Notes: a model not told the origin generated them from the letters alone. A DNA stretch of 64,000 nt from an uncultured Bacilli bacterium (GCA_910587065.1 CAJUMA010000005.1:1-64000); one strand, 5' to 3'. Shown: positions 6,756-16,031, counted from the stretch's first letter. Made by a program: numbers and translations.

Positions 6756-8819
6756 ATGAAGAAAAAAAGTAGAGGTTTTACTTTAGTTGAACTGTTAGCG
6801 GTTATAGTAATACTGGCTCTTATAATGATTTTGGTAATTCCATCAGTATTAGATGTAACTAATACTGCAAAAAAAGAATTGTTCTATGATTACTCAAGAA
6901 CTGTCCAAAGTAAAGCTGTAGCCAAATACATTGAAGATATGGATGATGAATCTATAAAAAGTAATTGTAGAGTCTATGATATTGGAACAGACTTGGATAT
7001 TGAAAATACAGGGAACTTTGAAGGTTGGGCAAAAGTAAATAGAAAAATAGTAACAGATGAAACTAAAAAGGTCGCAAGAGTTAAATTACCGACAGTTTCG
7101 GAAGTATTAAGAGTTATGTACTGTATTGGTGATGGAACAACATGTACACCTGATAGTCAATACAAATTCGCTGATGGAGCAACCCAAGTTACAGTGGAAA
7201 AAACTATCAATAAAGGTCAAGTTTTATGCGCCTATGAGGAATATCCCGAAAATGGTGTTAAAAAAACCACATCTAATATGTGCCAAACATTTGACAGCGC
7301 AAATGTCTCAACGAACGGTTATGCATACGATGTAATCATAACCATTAAAGATCGTGATAGGGCTGTAAACAGTTTTAACTTTAGTGAAAATACAACAAAA
7401 GAAGAATTTTATGGTGCTATTGATAGATTTAAAGAAGAAGCAAAAAACAAAACTGTTAATCCTATGGCAATTGCATCTCCTACATGTAATATTGATGACG
7501 TCGTAACTTATAAAGGAACAACAACAATTAAAAATCAAACAACTGAATCAACGACTACTACAACTAAAAAGAATTGTAAGGAATTAACACCAGAAGAAAA
7601 GACATACGAAATAATTCTAAATCCAAATGGTGGAGTTCTAGGAACAACAATTATTAAACAATGTGTTGATTGTGGAAGTTCTGTTGATATAGAAATCCCA
7701 ACAAGAGAAGGTTACACATTTGATGGTTGGTACTATGATAAAGCCTTCAGTAAACGTTTAGTTGGTAATGCATCAAGCCGTGTTGAAAAGCAAGAAAAAA
7801 TAGGTGCTGATAACTGTGTGTATGGATATGACAAAGTCTACTTATACGCTAAGTGGCAATTAGATGAGTCCAAAACTACAACTACTGAAATTAAAACGAC
7901 AACACCAAATTCAACTGCCGAATCAGATAAAACAAGCATTAAAACGACAGAAGAAAATGAAGTAACTACAACTTCAAGAGATGCGAGTGATGCAACATTA
8001 AGATTAAGCGCTTTAACTGTATCAGGTTACGATATAGACTTTAGTCCAACTAAATATGATTATCGTGTGGAAGTTCCTTTCTCACAAACAAGTATTGGAA
8101 TTACTGCTTATGCAAATACTCCAGAAATAACGGATGTAAGAGTAGAGGACTCAAACAATTTAGGTGTTGGAAATAATGTAATCCTGATTCATTTAACAAA
8201 TAGAGAAAATAATAAAACAACTTATTATCGTGTTACAGTTGTGAGACTAGATGAAGGAGGAAAAGCACCATCAACTAACAAAACTCCAAACCAACCAGAT
8301 TGGGATCCTTCATCAGGTCTTCCTGATCCAACACTAGATGAATCAAATGCATCTTTAAGATTTTTACAAGTATCAGGTTATAATATGAATTTTGATCCAA
8401 ACGTTTATAACTATGATTTAAATGTTGTGGCATTAACACCACTAAACTTAAGTTATCAACCTGCTGTTAAAGGTGCTTATGTTGCAGTAATGAATAATGA
8501 AAACCTAAAAGATGGTAGTGAGGTACTTGTACAGGTAAGAAGTCTTAATGGTTTTTATACAAAAACTTATAAAATAACAGTAAGATATAACAGAATTCAA
8601 TCAAAAGGAACGAGATATTTAAGAAATATTGCAATAATACTTGCAATAATACTTGCAATTATTCTAGTTATATCTCGTAGTAATAAATTCCAAAGTCGAA
8701 GAATTATAAAGAAAAAAGACAATAAAGAAGAAAATAATCAAAATCCTTCGGTACCAAATAATCAAGGTGATTCTACCAATTCTCAAAATCAAAATATAAA
8801 TAACAATTCAGGTAACTAA
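6756..8819 (+). CDS. Large prepilin-type surface protein with InlB repeat, two cadherin-like domains and C-terminal membrane anchor
   Basis: 687 aa. The N-terminus MKKKSRGFTLVELLAVIV is a type IV prepilin signal; a prepilin peptidase would cut after Gly7 and methylate Phe8. After a pilin-like region (about 30-260) come a Thr-rich linker, one InlB/Listeria-Bacteroides repeat (about 282-368, with REGYTFDGWYYD and YLYAKWQ), a second Thr-rich linker, two cadherin-like beta-sandwich domains (about 408-495 and 525-610), a hydrophobic LAIILAII segment (about 625-645) and a charged Asn/Gln-rich tail. Classical pilins have no second membrane segment, so this is unlikely to be a simple pilus subunit. 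No pilus assembly genes are in the window. Probably a cell-surface adhesin or spacer protein. Confidence 0.8.
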   Translation: MKKKSRGFTLVELLAVIVILALIMILVIPSVLDVTNTAKKELFYDYSRTVQSKAVAKYIEDMDDESIKSNCRVYDIGTDLDIENTGNFEGWAKVNRKIVTDETKKVARVKLPTVSEVLRVMYCIGDGTTCTPDSQYKFADGATQVTVEKTINKGQVLCAYEEYPENGVKKTTSNMCQTFDSANVSTNGYAYDVIITIKDRDRAVNSFNFSENTTKEEFYGAIDRFKEEAKNKTVNPMAIASPTCNIDDVVTYKGTTTIKNQTTESTTTTTKKNCKELTPEEKTYEIILNPNGGVLGTTIIKQCVDCGSSVDIEIPTREGYTFDGWYYDKAFSKRLVGNASSRVEKQEKIGADNCVYGYDKVYLYAKWQLDESKTTTTEIKTTTPNSTAESDKTSIKTTEENEVTTTSRDASDATLRLSALTVSGYDIDFSPTKYDYRVEVPFSQTSIGITAYANTPEITDVRVEDSNNLGVGNNVILIHLTNRENNKTTYYRVTVVRLDEGGKAPSTNKTPNQPDWDPSSGLPDPTLDESNASLRFLQVSGYNMNFDPNVYNYDLNVVALTPLNLSYQPAVKGAYVAVMNNENLKDGSEVLVQVRSLNGFYTKTYKITVRYNRIQSKGTRYLRNIAIILAIILAIILVISRSNKFQSRRIIKKKDNKEENNQNPSVPNNQGDSTNSQNQNINNNSGN
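8629..8664 (+). repeat. Three 12-bp tandem units inside the C-terminal membrane segment
   Basis: TTGCAATAATAC twice, then the variant TTGCAATTATTC. In frame it encodes LAIILAIILAII, so unit loss or gain would change membrane-segment length by 4 residues without shifting frame. Confidence 0.8.
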
Positions 8820-8835
8820 AAAGTTATCTGAATTG
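8804..8835 (+). terminator. Long stem-loop between the two prepilin-like genes
   Basis: CAATTCAGGTAACT (8804-8817) pairs with AGTTATCTGAATTG (8822-8835, one G-T pair) around AAAA. The stem is 14 bp, but no clear T-run follows, so it may be an mRNA-stabilising or weak-termination structure. It overlaps the stop codon. Confidence 0.55.
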
Positions 8836-8864
8836 TAAAAATATTAGTTTTAAAAACAATTATA

Positions 8865-8893
8865 TTGACTAAAAGAGTAATCAAATATATAAT
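8865..8893 (+). promoter_or_regulatory. Promoter of the small prepilin-like gene
   Basis: TTGACT (8865-8870), 17-base spacer, TATAAT (8888-8893): one of the best promoters in the window. Confidence 0.85.
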
Positions 8894-8921
8894 TAAATTA
8901 TAGTAGAAAGAGGAATTAAGA

Positions 8922-9443
8922 ATGAAAAAGAAAAATGGTTTTACACTTGTTGAATTATTAGCAGTTATCGTTGTTTTAGCAATTATCATGATTATTGCTA
9001 TACCATCTGTATTAGATGTTATGAATACTGCAAGAAAAAAAGGATTCGTTATGTATATTGATAAGGCAGTAACAGCTGTCCAAGGACAATATGTATATGA
9101 TGCTAACAGTGGAGCAATAAAAGGTGCTGGTCACTATGTTTATGATATTACACGTGATTTAGGAACATTATCATCTGGTGATTATCATGGATATGTAACA
9201 GTAGATGCCTCAGATGTTGATCATCCCGAATATTGGATTGAATTGTGGGACAGCAATTATATGACTCATGCATGGAATGTCTCTAAATTTGGTATCCCAG
9301 AAGCAGATAATGCAACTGCCGTGCAACCATATAACAGTGAAAACGTTGCAACAACTGATTATGCGGCATGTCAAGCAACTTCGTCAAATCAAGCAGTTTC
9401 ATGCTATACTAGAGAAGGTTATTTAATAACTCCAAAAGCATAG
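8922..9443 (+). CDS. Prepilin-type protein, 173 aa
   Basis: MKKKNGFTLVELLAVIVVL is a canonical type IV prepilin leader and hydrophobic stalk (cut expected after Gly6). It is nearly identical in its first 35 residues to the large neighbour upstream, suggesting duplication of the signal and stalk. The soluble part contains YVYDITRDLGTLSSGDYHGYV and two cysteines near the end (QATSSNQAVSCYT and YAACQ) that could form a disulfide. It has its own strong promoter and terminator, so it may be made in larger amounts than the neighbour. Major or minor pilin of a Com-type or T4-type system is possible; assembly genes are not seen. Confidence 0.8.
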   Translation: MKKKNGFTLVELLAVIVVLAIIMIIAIPSVLDVMNTARKKGFVMYIDKAVTAVQGQYVYDANSGAIKGAGHYVYDITRDLGTLSSGDYHGYVTVDASDVDHPEYWIELWDSNYMTHAWNVSKFGIPEADNATAVQPYNSENVATTDYAACQATSSNQAVSCYTREGYLITPKA

Positions 9444-9454
9444 TAGAAATTACC

Positions 9455-9482
9455 AAAAACAACTATCTTAGTTGTTTTTTTT
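9455..9482 (+). terminator. Terminator of the small prepilin-like gene
   Basis: AAAAACAACTA and TAGTTGTTTTT form an 11-bp stem with a TCT loop and a long T-run. Confidence 0.9.
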
Positions 9483-9483
9483 A

Positions 9484-9492
9484 TGCTATAAT
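9484..9492 (+). promoter_or_regulatory. Extended -10 promoter of nfo
   Basis: TGCTATAAT directly after the terminator T-run. The SD AGGTGG lies just downstream, giving a very short leader. Confidence 0.6.
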
Positions 9493-9509
9493 TTCTAATA
9501 GGTGGTAAT

Positions 9510-10403
9510 ATGTTAATACTAGGAAGTCATGTATCATATAAAAATGATACACAATTAATCGGAAGTGTAAAAGAAGCGTTATCCTATGGCTCAAATGCCT
9601 TTATGTTTTATACAGGAGCTCCCCAAAATACTCAAAGAGGAGCTATAAATGATTATTTAACAATTGAAGCTTTAAATATTATGAAGGAAAATGGTATTGC
9701 CTTAGAACATGTAATATGTCACGCTCCTTATATTGTTAATTTAGCGAATGATCAAGATTTAGATAAATATAAATTCGCGCAAGAATTTTTACGTAATGAA
9801 ATTAACAGATGTGAAACACTAGGTGTTAAATATATTGTTTTACATCCTGGAAGTGCAACAAAGTTAGACCGTGATTATGCTATTAACAATATTATCAAAG
9901 GCATAAATAACATACTAGTTAAAGAAGATAATATTGTAATTCTTTTAGAAACTATGGCTGGAAAAGGTACTGAACTAGGAATAAATATAGAAGAACTTAA
10001 ATATATTATAGATAATATTGAATATAAAGATAAAATTGGAGTTTGTTTAGATACTTGTCACCTAAATGATTCAGGTGTTGATATATCTCGTTTTGATGAT
10101 TATTTAAGAGAGTTTGATAAAAGTATTGGGATTAATAAAATAGGTTGTATTCATGTAAATGATTCAAAAAATCCGATAAATTCCCATAAAGATAGACATG
10201 AAAATATAGGCTTTGGAACAATAGGATGGGACAATCTATTAGAAGTTATTTATAATCCTTTACTAGAAAACATCCCCAAAATTTTAGAGACTCCTTATAT
10301 CGATAGAGATTACGCACCATATAAACAAGAGATTGATGCGATTAAAGACAAAACTTTTAATCCCAATTTATATCAAGACATTTTAGAATACTATCATAAA
10401 TAA
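9510..10403 (+). CDS. nfo: Endonuclease IV (AP endonuclease)
   Basis: 297 aa, the usual family length. It cleaves 5' of abasic sites in base excision repair using three metal ions. Zinc-ligand motifs are visible: CHAPYIVNLA, YIVLHPGSA, LLETMAGKG, VCLDTCHLNDSG, IHVNDSKN and ILETPY. The start is set by SD AGGTGG. It is followed 12 bases later by the rnfC-like gene and may be cotranscribed with it. Confidence 0.96.
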   Translation: MLILGSHVSYKNDTQLIGSVKEALSYGSNAFMFYTGAPQNTQRGAINDYLTIEALNIMKENGIALEHVICHAPYIVNLANDQDLDKYKFAQEFLRNEINRCETLGVKYIVLHPGSATKLDRDYAINNIIKGINNILVKEDNIVILLETMAGKGTELGINIEELKYIIDNIEYKDKIGVCLDTCHLNDSGVDISRFDDYLREFDKSIGINKIGCIHVNDSKNPINSHKDRHENIGFGTIGWDNLLEVIYNPLLENIPKILETPYIDRDYAPYKQEIDAIKDKTFNPNLYQDILEYYHK

Positions 10404-10415
10404 AAGGTGAATTAA

Positions 10416-11576
10416 ATGAATAAATCAATATCAATAAAAAATAATTCCTTAATTCAAGAAGATGTAGAGAATTTTTTAAATCCTGATTATATTTACATAC
10501 CTTTTTATGATACTGATAACATCTTAGTAAGTGTCGGTAAAAAAGTTTTAAAAGAAGAGGCTATTATTGAAAGAAAAAATGAAATAGTTTATAGTAGTGT
10601 CTCTGGTAAATTTATCGGAACAACAGAATCAACATACTTTGATAATAAAGAGGGGAAATGCATAGTAATTGAAAACGATTTTAAAGAAAAGGTAATCGAT
10701 AAAAAGGGTGCAGTAAAATACATAAGTGAGTATTCAAAAGAAGAAGTATTCAGCCTTATAAAAAAATACAGTATATGTTCTAAAGTAATAAATAACGGGG
10801 CTAAAATAATGGTAATCAATGGTATAGATCAAGATCCTTACGAAAGAACTTATTCTTTTTTAATTAATAACCACTGCCAAAAAATATTAGAAGTTATCGA
10901 TGCTTTAGCAAGTATACTAAATATATCTACAACTATTCTTGCAATAAACAATCATGATAACAACAATGTAGTTATGTTAACAAATCACATTGGGACATAC
11001 CCTAATATTAAATTAAAATTACTTCCAGATGCTTATCCAAGCGGTTATAAAGAACTAGTAATAAAAAATACTTTAACAAAAAAACAAGCCAACGAAGGAT
11101 ATATATATATGACAGTTGAGGATATGTACAATATTTATAATGTGTTAAAAAGAAGGAAACCGATTACCGAAAAACTTTTAACTCTTTCTGGTAATTCAAT
11201 CGAAAATAGTAAAGTCTTAAATGTGAAAATAGGCACGATTATTCCTGATATTATAGAAAATTGTTGTGACATTGTAAATGATAAGTATTTCGTAATAAAA
11301 AATGGCTTAATAGCAGGAAAAACATTAACCCATCTTAACCAACCAATAACAAGCAATATGAGGTCATTGTTTTTAAATACTAAGAGTAAAGATATAGAAA
11401 GAAAATGTATTAACTGTGGTTTATGTAATGCCAAGTGTCCAGTGGGATTAAATCCCAAATACTTAAAAGAACATAAAAATGCTGATCGCTCTAAATGTAT
11501 TGGTTGTGGCCTTTGTACTTATATTTGTCCATCAAAAATAAACTTTAAGCCATATCTTGGAGGCAAAGATGAATAA
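10416..11576 (+). CDS. rnfC: RnfC-like electron transport subunit
   Basis: 386 aa. Near the C-terminus there are two ferredoxin-type [4Fe-4S] motifs, CINCGLCNAKCP (about 331-342) and CIGCGLCTYICP (about 360-371), the RnfC/NqrA-related signature. The N-terminal half is a biotinyl/SLBB-type region that in full RnfC binds FMN and NADH; the classic NADH-binding glycine motif is not obvious here and the protein is shorter than RnfC of Vibrio or Clostridium (about 440 aa). Overlaps rnfD. No rnfA, B, E or G in the window. Confidence 0.8.
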   Translation: MNKSISIKNNSLIQEDVENFLNPDYIYIPFYDTDNILVSVGKKVLKEEAIIERKNEIVYSSVSGKFIGTTESTYFDNKEGKCIVIENDFKEKVIDKKGAVKYISEYSKEEVFSLIKKYSICSKVINNGAKIMVINGIDQDPYERTYSFLINNHCQKILEVIDALASILNISTTILAINNHDNNNVVMLTNHIGTYPNIKLKLLPDAYPSGYKELVIKNTLTKKQANEGYIYMTVEDMYNIYNVLKRRKPITEKLLTLSGNSIENSKVLNVKIGTIIPDIIENCCDIVNDKYFVIKNGLIAGKTLTHLNQPITSNMRSLFLNTKSKDIERKCINCGLCNAKCPVGLNPKYLKEHKNADRSKCIGCGLCTYICPSKINFKPYLGGKDE

Positions 11577-12495
11577 TGTTTATGTAAGAGGAAATACCTC
11601 TATAAAGTCAATTTCTTTAACTAGATTATTTCTTGTGATACCCCTAATAATATACGGGTTTTATAAGAACGGTGTATTTTTATATATGAATAATTATATA
11701 GGCTTACTAGAAATGTTTAAACCATTAATACTTATACTTATAGGGGCCTTTTTAGGAGCTATCGTTAATATAATATATGAATATATTATAAAAAGAAGAA
11801 AAGAAGATCTAATAAATACAATATTTTCATCATTTCATGTAGAATATGGTGTAATAGTTGCTTGTATTTCTAGTATTAATACCAATATACTTGCATTTAC
11901 AATATGCATATTCTTTATTTTCTTAATATCCAAGTTTTTAAATAACAGAATAAATATTATGTCTGTAACATTTATAGCAATATACAGTATAATAACTCTT
12001 AAAAACCCATATATATTTGAAAATATATATGAATTAAGTAAAAATTTTTCCCTTAATTTTATGGATTATTTAACAGGCCGGGCAGCAGGAGGAATTGCCT
12101 CAACTCATATTTTTTTACTTGTAGTTGCCTTGATTGGTTTACATATATCTAACACTAATAAAGGTGAAATAACAATTTATACTTGTATAAGTTACGCACT
12201 TCCAGCTATAATCTATGCTATAATAAGACATATAAATGTTATTGATATTTTATTTTTAAATAATTATATGTTTATATTTACATTTGTTGCAACAGACAGT
12301 GTAACTAGTTGTTATACAACTAATGGAAAAAAGGTTTACGGAATACTTATTGGTGTGCTTACATTTGGTTTTTATTTTATAAATCCCATTCTTGCGCCAT
12401 TTATAAGTATTATAGTTACCAGTTTACTTAATAATTTAATTGATAGAAAGGTTGGAGTGTTTTCAAATAAAACATCTCAAATTAAAGGTGAATAA
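11569..12495 (+). CDS. rnfD: RnfD-like membrane subunit
   Basis: 308 aa from the ATG at 11569 (SD GGAGG 5 bases upstream; a TTG at 11557 is an unlikely start). About eight to nine membrane segments. The C-terminal block FIFTFVATDSVTSCYTTNGK followed by VYGILIGVLTFG and LLNNLIDRK matches RnfD/NqrB. GGIASTHIF (about residues 173-181) is the likely equivalent of the S(G)AT motif whose Thr carries covalent FMN; this is inference. It overlaps rnfC by 8 bases, so the two are translationally coupled and probably form a membrane redox module. Confidence 0.75.
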   Translation: MNNVYVRGNTSIKSISLTRLFLVIPLIIYGFYKNGVFLYMNNYIGLLEMFKPLILILIGAFLGAIVNIIYEYIIKRRKEDLINTIFSSFHVEYGVIVACISSINTNILAFTICIFFIFLISKFLNNRINIMSVTFIAIYSIITLKNPYIFENIYELSKNFSLNFMDYLTGRAAGGIASTHIFLLVVALIGLHISNTNKGEITIYTCISYALPAIIYAIIRHINVIDILFLNNYMFIFTFVATDSVTSCYTTNGKKVYGILIGVLTFGFYFINPILAPFISIIVTSLLNNLIDRKVGVFSNKTSQIKGE

Positions 12496-12882
12496 ATGGC
12501 AAAGTTTTGTACAAATTGTGGAGCAAAATTAGAAAGTGGAAAAAGAAAGTGTGTGTCTTGTGGCAAAGAAATTACAACTGTAATCAATGAAGCAGGAAAA
12601 GATGATACTAATTTTAAAAGTGATACAACACCAATGTATAGAAATAATAAAAGCAAAATAGCAGCAGGCTTACTTGGAGTATTCTTAGGCGTATTTGGTG
12701 TTCATAACTTCTATCTGGGTTATACTAGCAAAGCAACGACTCAATTAATATTAGGTACAGCTGGAGCACTTTTATGTGGAATTGGTCCAGTTATCAGCAG
12801 TATTTGGGGATTTGTTGAGGGAATCTTAATTTTAACTGGTAGTATAAACAAAGATGCTGAAGGAAATGATTTAACAGATTAG
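12496..12882 (+). CDS. Zinc-ribbon plus TM2-domain membrane protein
   Basis: 128 aa. Residues 4-24 hold a zinc ribbon (CTNCGAKL and CVSCGKE). After a linker, residues 54-118 form a TM2 domain: two membrane helices with GVFGVHNFYLGYTSKAT and the GIGPVISSIWGFVEGI segment. TM2 proteins occur widely in gut Bacillota; function unclear. It begins directly after the rnfD stop with SD AAAGGTG, so it is the third gene of the rnfCD unit. Confidence 0.85.
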   Translation: MAKFCTNCGAKLESGKRKCVSCGKEITTVINEAGKDDTNFKSDTTPMYRNNKSKIAAGLLGVFLGVFGVHNFYLGYTSKATTQLILGTAGALLCGIGPVISSIWGFVEGILILTGSINKDAEGNDLTD

Positions 12883-12904
12883 TTAACATCCGCTTAACAT
12901 AATC

Positions 12905-12935
12905 AAGAACATATTACTAAAATATGTTCTTTTTT
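12905..12935 (+). terminator. Terminator after the rnfCD-TM2 unit
   Basis: AAGAACATATT (12905-12915) and AATATGTTCTT (12921-12931) form a perfect 11-bp stem, followed by a T-run. Confidence 0.9.
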
Positions 12936-12961
12936 GTGTTAAAATTAAGATAGGTGAGACT

Positions 12962-14095
12962 ATGAAAAATGCGTTAAGTAAATTAGATAAACCCTTACTA
13001 ATTTTAACAGTTCTTTTTTCCGCTATAGGCTTAGTGATGATTTTTTCATCGTCTTCGATTTCTGCTGTTTTGCAATATGGTAGTACAGAATATCATTTTT
13101 TTTGGAAACAAGCTATTATTATTTTTATTGGCTTTCTTTTAAGTTTTATAGTATATACAATACCAACCAAGTGGTATAAAGGATTATCTATTTTAGGCCT
13201 AGGTATAATTATTCTTGTTCTCATTGGATTAAAAACCTATGGACAAGTAACAAACAGTGCAAGATCTTGGTTTAAAGTAGCAGGATTCTCGATTCAACCA
13301 AGTGAATTTGCCAAAACAATTATTATAATATACTTAGCAACTTGGTATGGCTCTAAGAAGAAATTTAAATCTATATATGATACATTTATCCCTTTAATTC
13401 CTTGTATTGCGATATTTTTTCTTGTAGCTGCAGAACCAGATCTAGGTACAGCTTGTATAATCGCCTCAATTTGCATGTTTATTTTTTTTACTTTACCATT
13501 TCAAAAAAATAAAGCGATGTTTTTTATAAAGTTAATAACAATTACAAGCATAATTGGAGGAGTAATATTCCTAAATGGAAATTCAGAATTTCTTACCTCA
13601 ACACAAGCATCTCGTTTTAATTTTAAAGATCCTTGTTCTAGATATCTAGAAGAAACGGGATATCAAGTATGTAATGGTTATATCGCGATAAATAATGGTG
13701 GGCTTTTAGGTTCTGGTTTAGGAAAATCAACACAAAAGTACTTATACTTACCAGAAGCTCATACAGATTTTATATTTCCGATAATTGTTGAAGAATTAGG
13801 ACTTATTGGTGGTTTTTTTATATTAATTTTATACTTATTAGTTCTATACCGTATATTAGTAATTGCAAGAAACGCAAAAGATTTACGTGGAAGCATTATT
13901 GCTTTTGGAACATTTGCCTACATCTTAACACATATAATAGTTAACATGGGTGGACTTCTTGCATTGATACCTTTAACAGGAGTTCCACTACCTTTTCTTA
14001 GTTACGGCGGATGTTATGCTTTAAATTTATTGATTCTTATTGCCATAACCCAAAGAGTATCTATTGAAACCAAAATGAAGAAGGTGAGTAAATAA
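12962..14095 (+). CDS. ftsW: SEDS peptidoglycan polymerase, FtsW/SpoVE type
   Basis: 377 aa with about ten membrane helices. Family blocks: IQPSEFAKT, AEPDLGTA, NNGGLLGSGLGKSTQKYLYL, PEAHTDFIFPIIVEELGLIGG and GVPLPFLSYGG. The Asp in HTDFIF corresponds to the catalytic Asp of FtsW/RodA. The LPEAHTDF form favours FtsW/SpoVE over RodA (VPEQHTDF). It polymerises lipid II together with a class B PBP; a candidate partner is the PBP at 58946. The AGGTGAG SD lies 5 bases before the start. FtsW versus SpoVE cannot be decided here. Confidence 0.88.
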   Translation: MKNALSKLDKPLLILTVLFSAIGLVMIFSSSSISAVLQYGSTEYHFFWKQAIIIFIGFLLSFIVYTIPTKWYKGLSILGLGIIILVLIGLKTYGQVTNSARSWFKVAGFSIQPSEFAKTIIIIYLATWYGSKKKFKSIYDTFIPLIPCIAIFFLVAAEPDLGTACIIASICMFIFFTLPFQKNKAMFFIKLITITSIIGGVIFLNGNSEFLTSTQASRFNFKDPCSRYLEETGYQVCNGYIAINNGGLLGSGLGKSTQKYLYLPEAHTDFIFPIIVEELGLIGGFFILILYLLVLYRILVIARNAKDLRGSIIAFGTFAYILTHIIVNMGGLLALIPLTGVPLPFLSYGGCYALNLLILIAITQRVSIETKMKKVSK

Positions 14096-15435
14096 TGGAT
14101 TCGCCAGTTAATATAGATTTAAGTGTCTTAGATAATCAAATAACTAATATTAAAGAAATTATCGATTTATTAAATACTAGAGAATTAACCCCAAATTTTA
14201 TTGATCATTTAAAAAACTTAAAAAATAGATTAGATTCAATGGATCTTGAAAACAAAGAAGAACTACTAAAAGTATTTGATTGCAAAATAATAGAATTTGA
14301 AACTAAGAATAGTAATTCCAAAACAAATCAAGAAGCTTTAAATCTCTTAAGAGATGTAATATCAGATTTTCAAAGACTTTCTATTGTATCAACTAAAAAA
14401 GAAGAAAATGATTCTAACCGAGCAATTGATTATTTGACATTCAGAACCGATGCTAATAAAATTGAGATGCTTTCATGTGATTATGAATCAACAATTCAAG
14501 ATTTTATCACTAGTAACACTGATAAATTACCTTCTATGAGTGCTTATGATGTTTTTCATCTTTTTAAAGAATATATTCACCGTGAAGTAAAGTTTGAAAG
14601 TCCAGAGGCTTTAAAAAATGATCAAGATAAAAGACAAACAGCAGTCGTTAATGATCCTGAAGTTGAATTGCTTGAACTAGAGGAGTTAAAAAGCTATAAG
14701 AGAACTTATGGTATAGAAGGGGACATTGCCGTCGCGATTGATAATAATGGTGAACGAATTTATCAAGTAGGTGATGGTCTAATCAAATTTAAAACAGTAA
14801 TTAACAAAAGAATAATGCAAGTATTAAAGCAGCCAACAGTAAAAACAAATGATTTATATACTGAATTAATAAATGAACTAGATGAAGAAGATGGCTTAAC
14901 CATTCAAAAAGAAAAAGTAAAAGAAACCGAAAGGAATGTAAGAGCGGATACTTATGATGCTCTAGAGCCATCTTTTAATAAAGAACGTTTAATTGAAATA
15001 ATTGCTAGAAGAGATGTCTATGATATTGAATTGACTTATGAAGAAGAACATGAATTAAATACCTATATTAAGTTTTTAATTTCTCATATTGAAAAAAACA
15101 TTGAAACAAACACTCAAGCTGATGAGACAACCAAACTAGCAACTGAGATTATGGAAAATGCTCGAGGAGCAAAACCAAGTTTAGTTGATGCATATACATC
15201 TATTCAAAATGGTGAATTAAAAGAAAACGAATTAAATGATTTAGAAAAAGAATTTGCAAGAAGATATATTAACGGAAAAGATAAGATGCAAAAAATGGGC
15301 TTAATGAATAACTTAAATAAAAACTTAAAATTAGCTCCAGAAACAAAATCAAATGGCATCGCAACAGTAGTTTTATTACTAGAATTAATTACTTTAGCAA
15401 TGTTTATTATGATGTTTTTAAGACTTGATATATAA
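14095..15435 (+). CDS. Unknown tail-anchored protein, 446 aa
   Basis: Acidic, helix-rich cytoplasmic protein ending in one membrane segment (about 422-443: IATVVLLLELITLAMFIMMF). No family recognised. Residues 1-130 look coiled-coil rich (NQITNIKEIIDLLNTREL); a more compact region around 195-245 contains RTYGIEGDIAVAIDNNGERI. It overlaps the ftsW stop by one base (TAATG), so it is coupled to ftsW and could act in envelope or division processes; that is context only. Confidence 0.7.
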   Translation: MDSPVNIDLSVLDNQITNIKEIIDLLNTRELTPNFIDHLKNLKNRLDSMDLENKEELLKVFDCKIIEFETKNSNSKTNQEALNLLRDVISDFQRLSIVSTKKEENDSNRAIDYLTFRTDANKIEMLSCDYESTIQDFITSNTDKLPSMSAYDVFHLFKEYIHREVKFESPEALKNDQDKRQTAVVNDPEVELLELEELKSYKRTYGIEGDIAVAIDNNGERIYQVGDGLIKFKTVINKRIMQVLKQPTVKTNDLYTELINELDEEDGLTIQKEKVKETERNVRADTYDALEPSFNKERLIEIIARRDVYDIELTYEEEHELNTYIKFLISHIEKNIETNTQADETTKLATEIMENARGAKPSLVDAYTSIQNGELKENELNDLEKEFARRYINGKDKMQKMGLMNNLNKNLKLAPETKSNGIATVVLLLELITLAMFIMMFLRLDI

Positions 15436-15475
15436 GAATATTTAAATTATAATTAATTAAACAAAGGAGATAATT

Positions 15476-16018
15476 ATGAATTATATTGAAGATGCAGAAT
15501 TAACAATGATGAAATCTATAGAAAATTTAGAGGCAAGACTTGTAACAGTTCGTGCTGGAAGAGCTAACGCTAGTATGCTAAATGGTATAACAGTTGAATA
15601 CTATGGTTCAACTTCACCAATTAATGCTCTTGCCAATATAACTGTACCAGAGGCAAGACAACTATTTATTAAACCTTTTGATAAGTCAGCAATCAAAGAT
15701 ATTGAAAGAGCGATTAATGAAGCTAATATTGGTATTACACCAACCAATAATGGCGAAATGGTTATATTAACTGTTCCAGAATTAACTGAAGAAACAAGAA
15801 GAAACTATGTTAAACAAGTAAGTGAAATGGGAGAACAAGCAAAAATTGCCTTACGTAATGCTAGGCAAGATGCTAATAACGCCATAAAAAAAGATGAGAG
15901 TCTAACAGAAGATGAGGCAAAGTCATTAACAGAAGATGTTCAAGAATTGATAAATAAATATAATAAAATCGTTGATGATAGAATAAAAGAAAAAGAAAAT
16001 GAATTAATGAGTGTTTAA
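15476..16018 (+). CDS. frr: Ribosome recycling factor
   Basis: 180 aa. RRF splits post-termination ribosomes with EF-G. The three-helix bundle motifs are present: RAGRANASML near residue 30, PEARQLFIKPFDKSAIKDIE and the C-terminal KYNKIVDDRIKEKE. Strong SD AAAGGAGAT 6 bases upstream. It is usually next to pyrH/tsf; here it stands alone after the ftsW unit. Confidence 0.96.
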   Translation: MNYIEDAELTMMKSIENLEARLVTVRAGRANASMLNGITVEYYGSTSPINALANITVPEARQLFIKPFDKSAIKDIERAINEANIGITPTNNGEMVILTVPELTEETRRNYVKQVSEMGEQAKIALRNARQDANNAIKKDESLTEDEAKSLTEDVQELINKYNKIVDDRIKEKENELMSV

Positions 16019-16031
16019 TCACTCGTTTTTT
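16009..16031 (+). terminator. Terminator of frr
   Basis: GAGTG (16009-16013) and CACTC (16020-16024) with a 6-base loop, then TTTTTT. It contains the frr stop codon. Confidence 0.7.
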
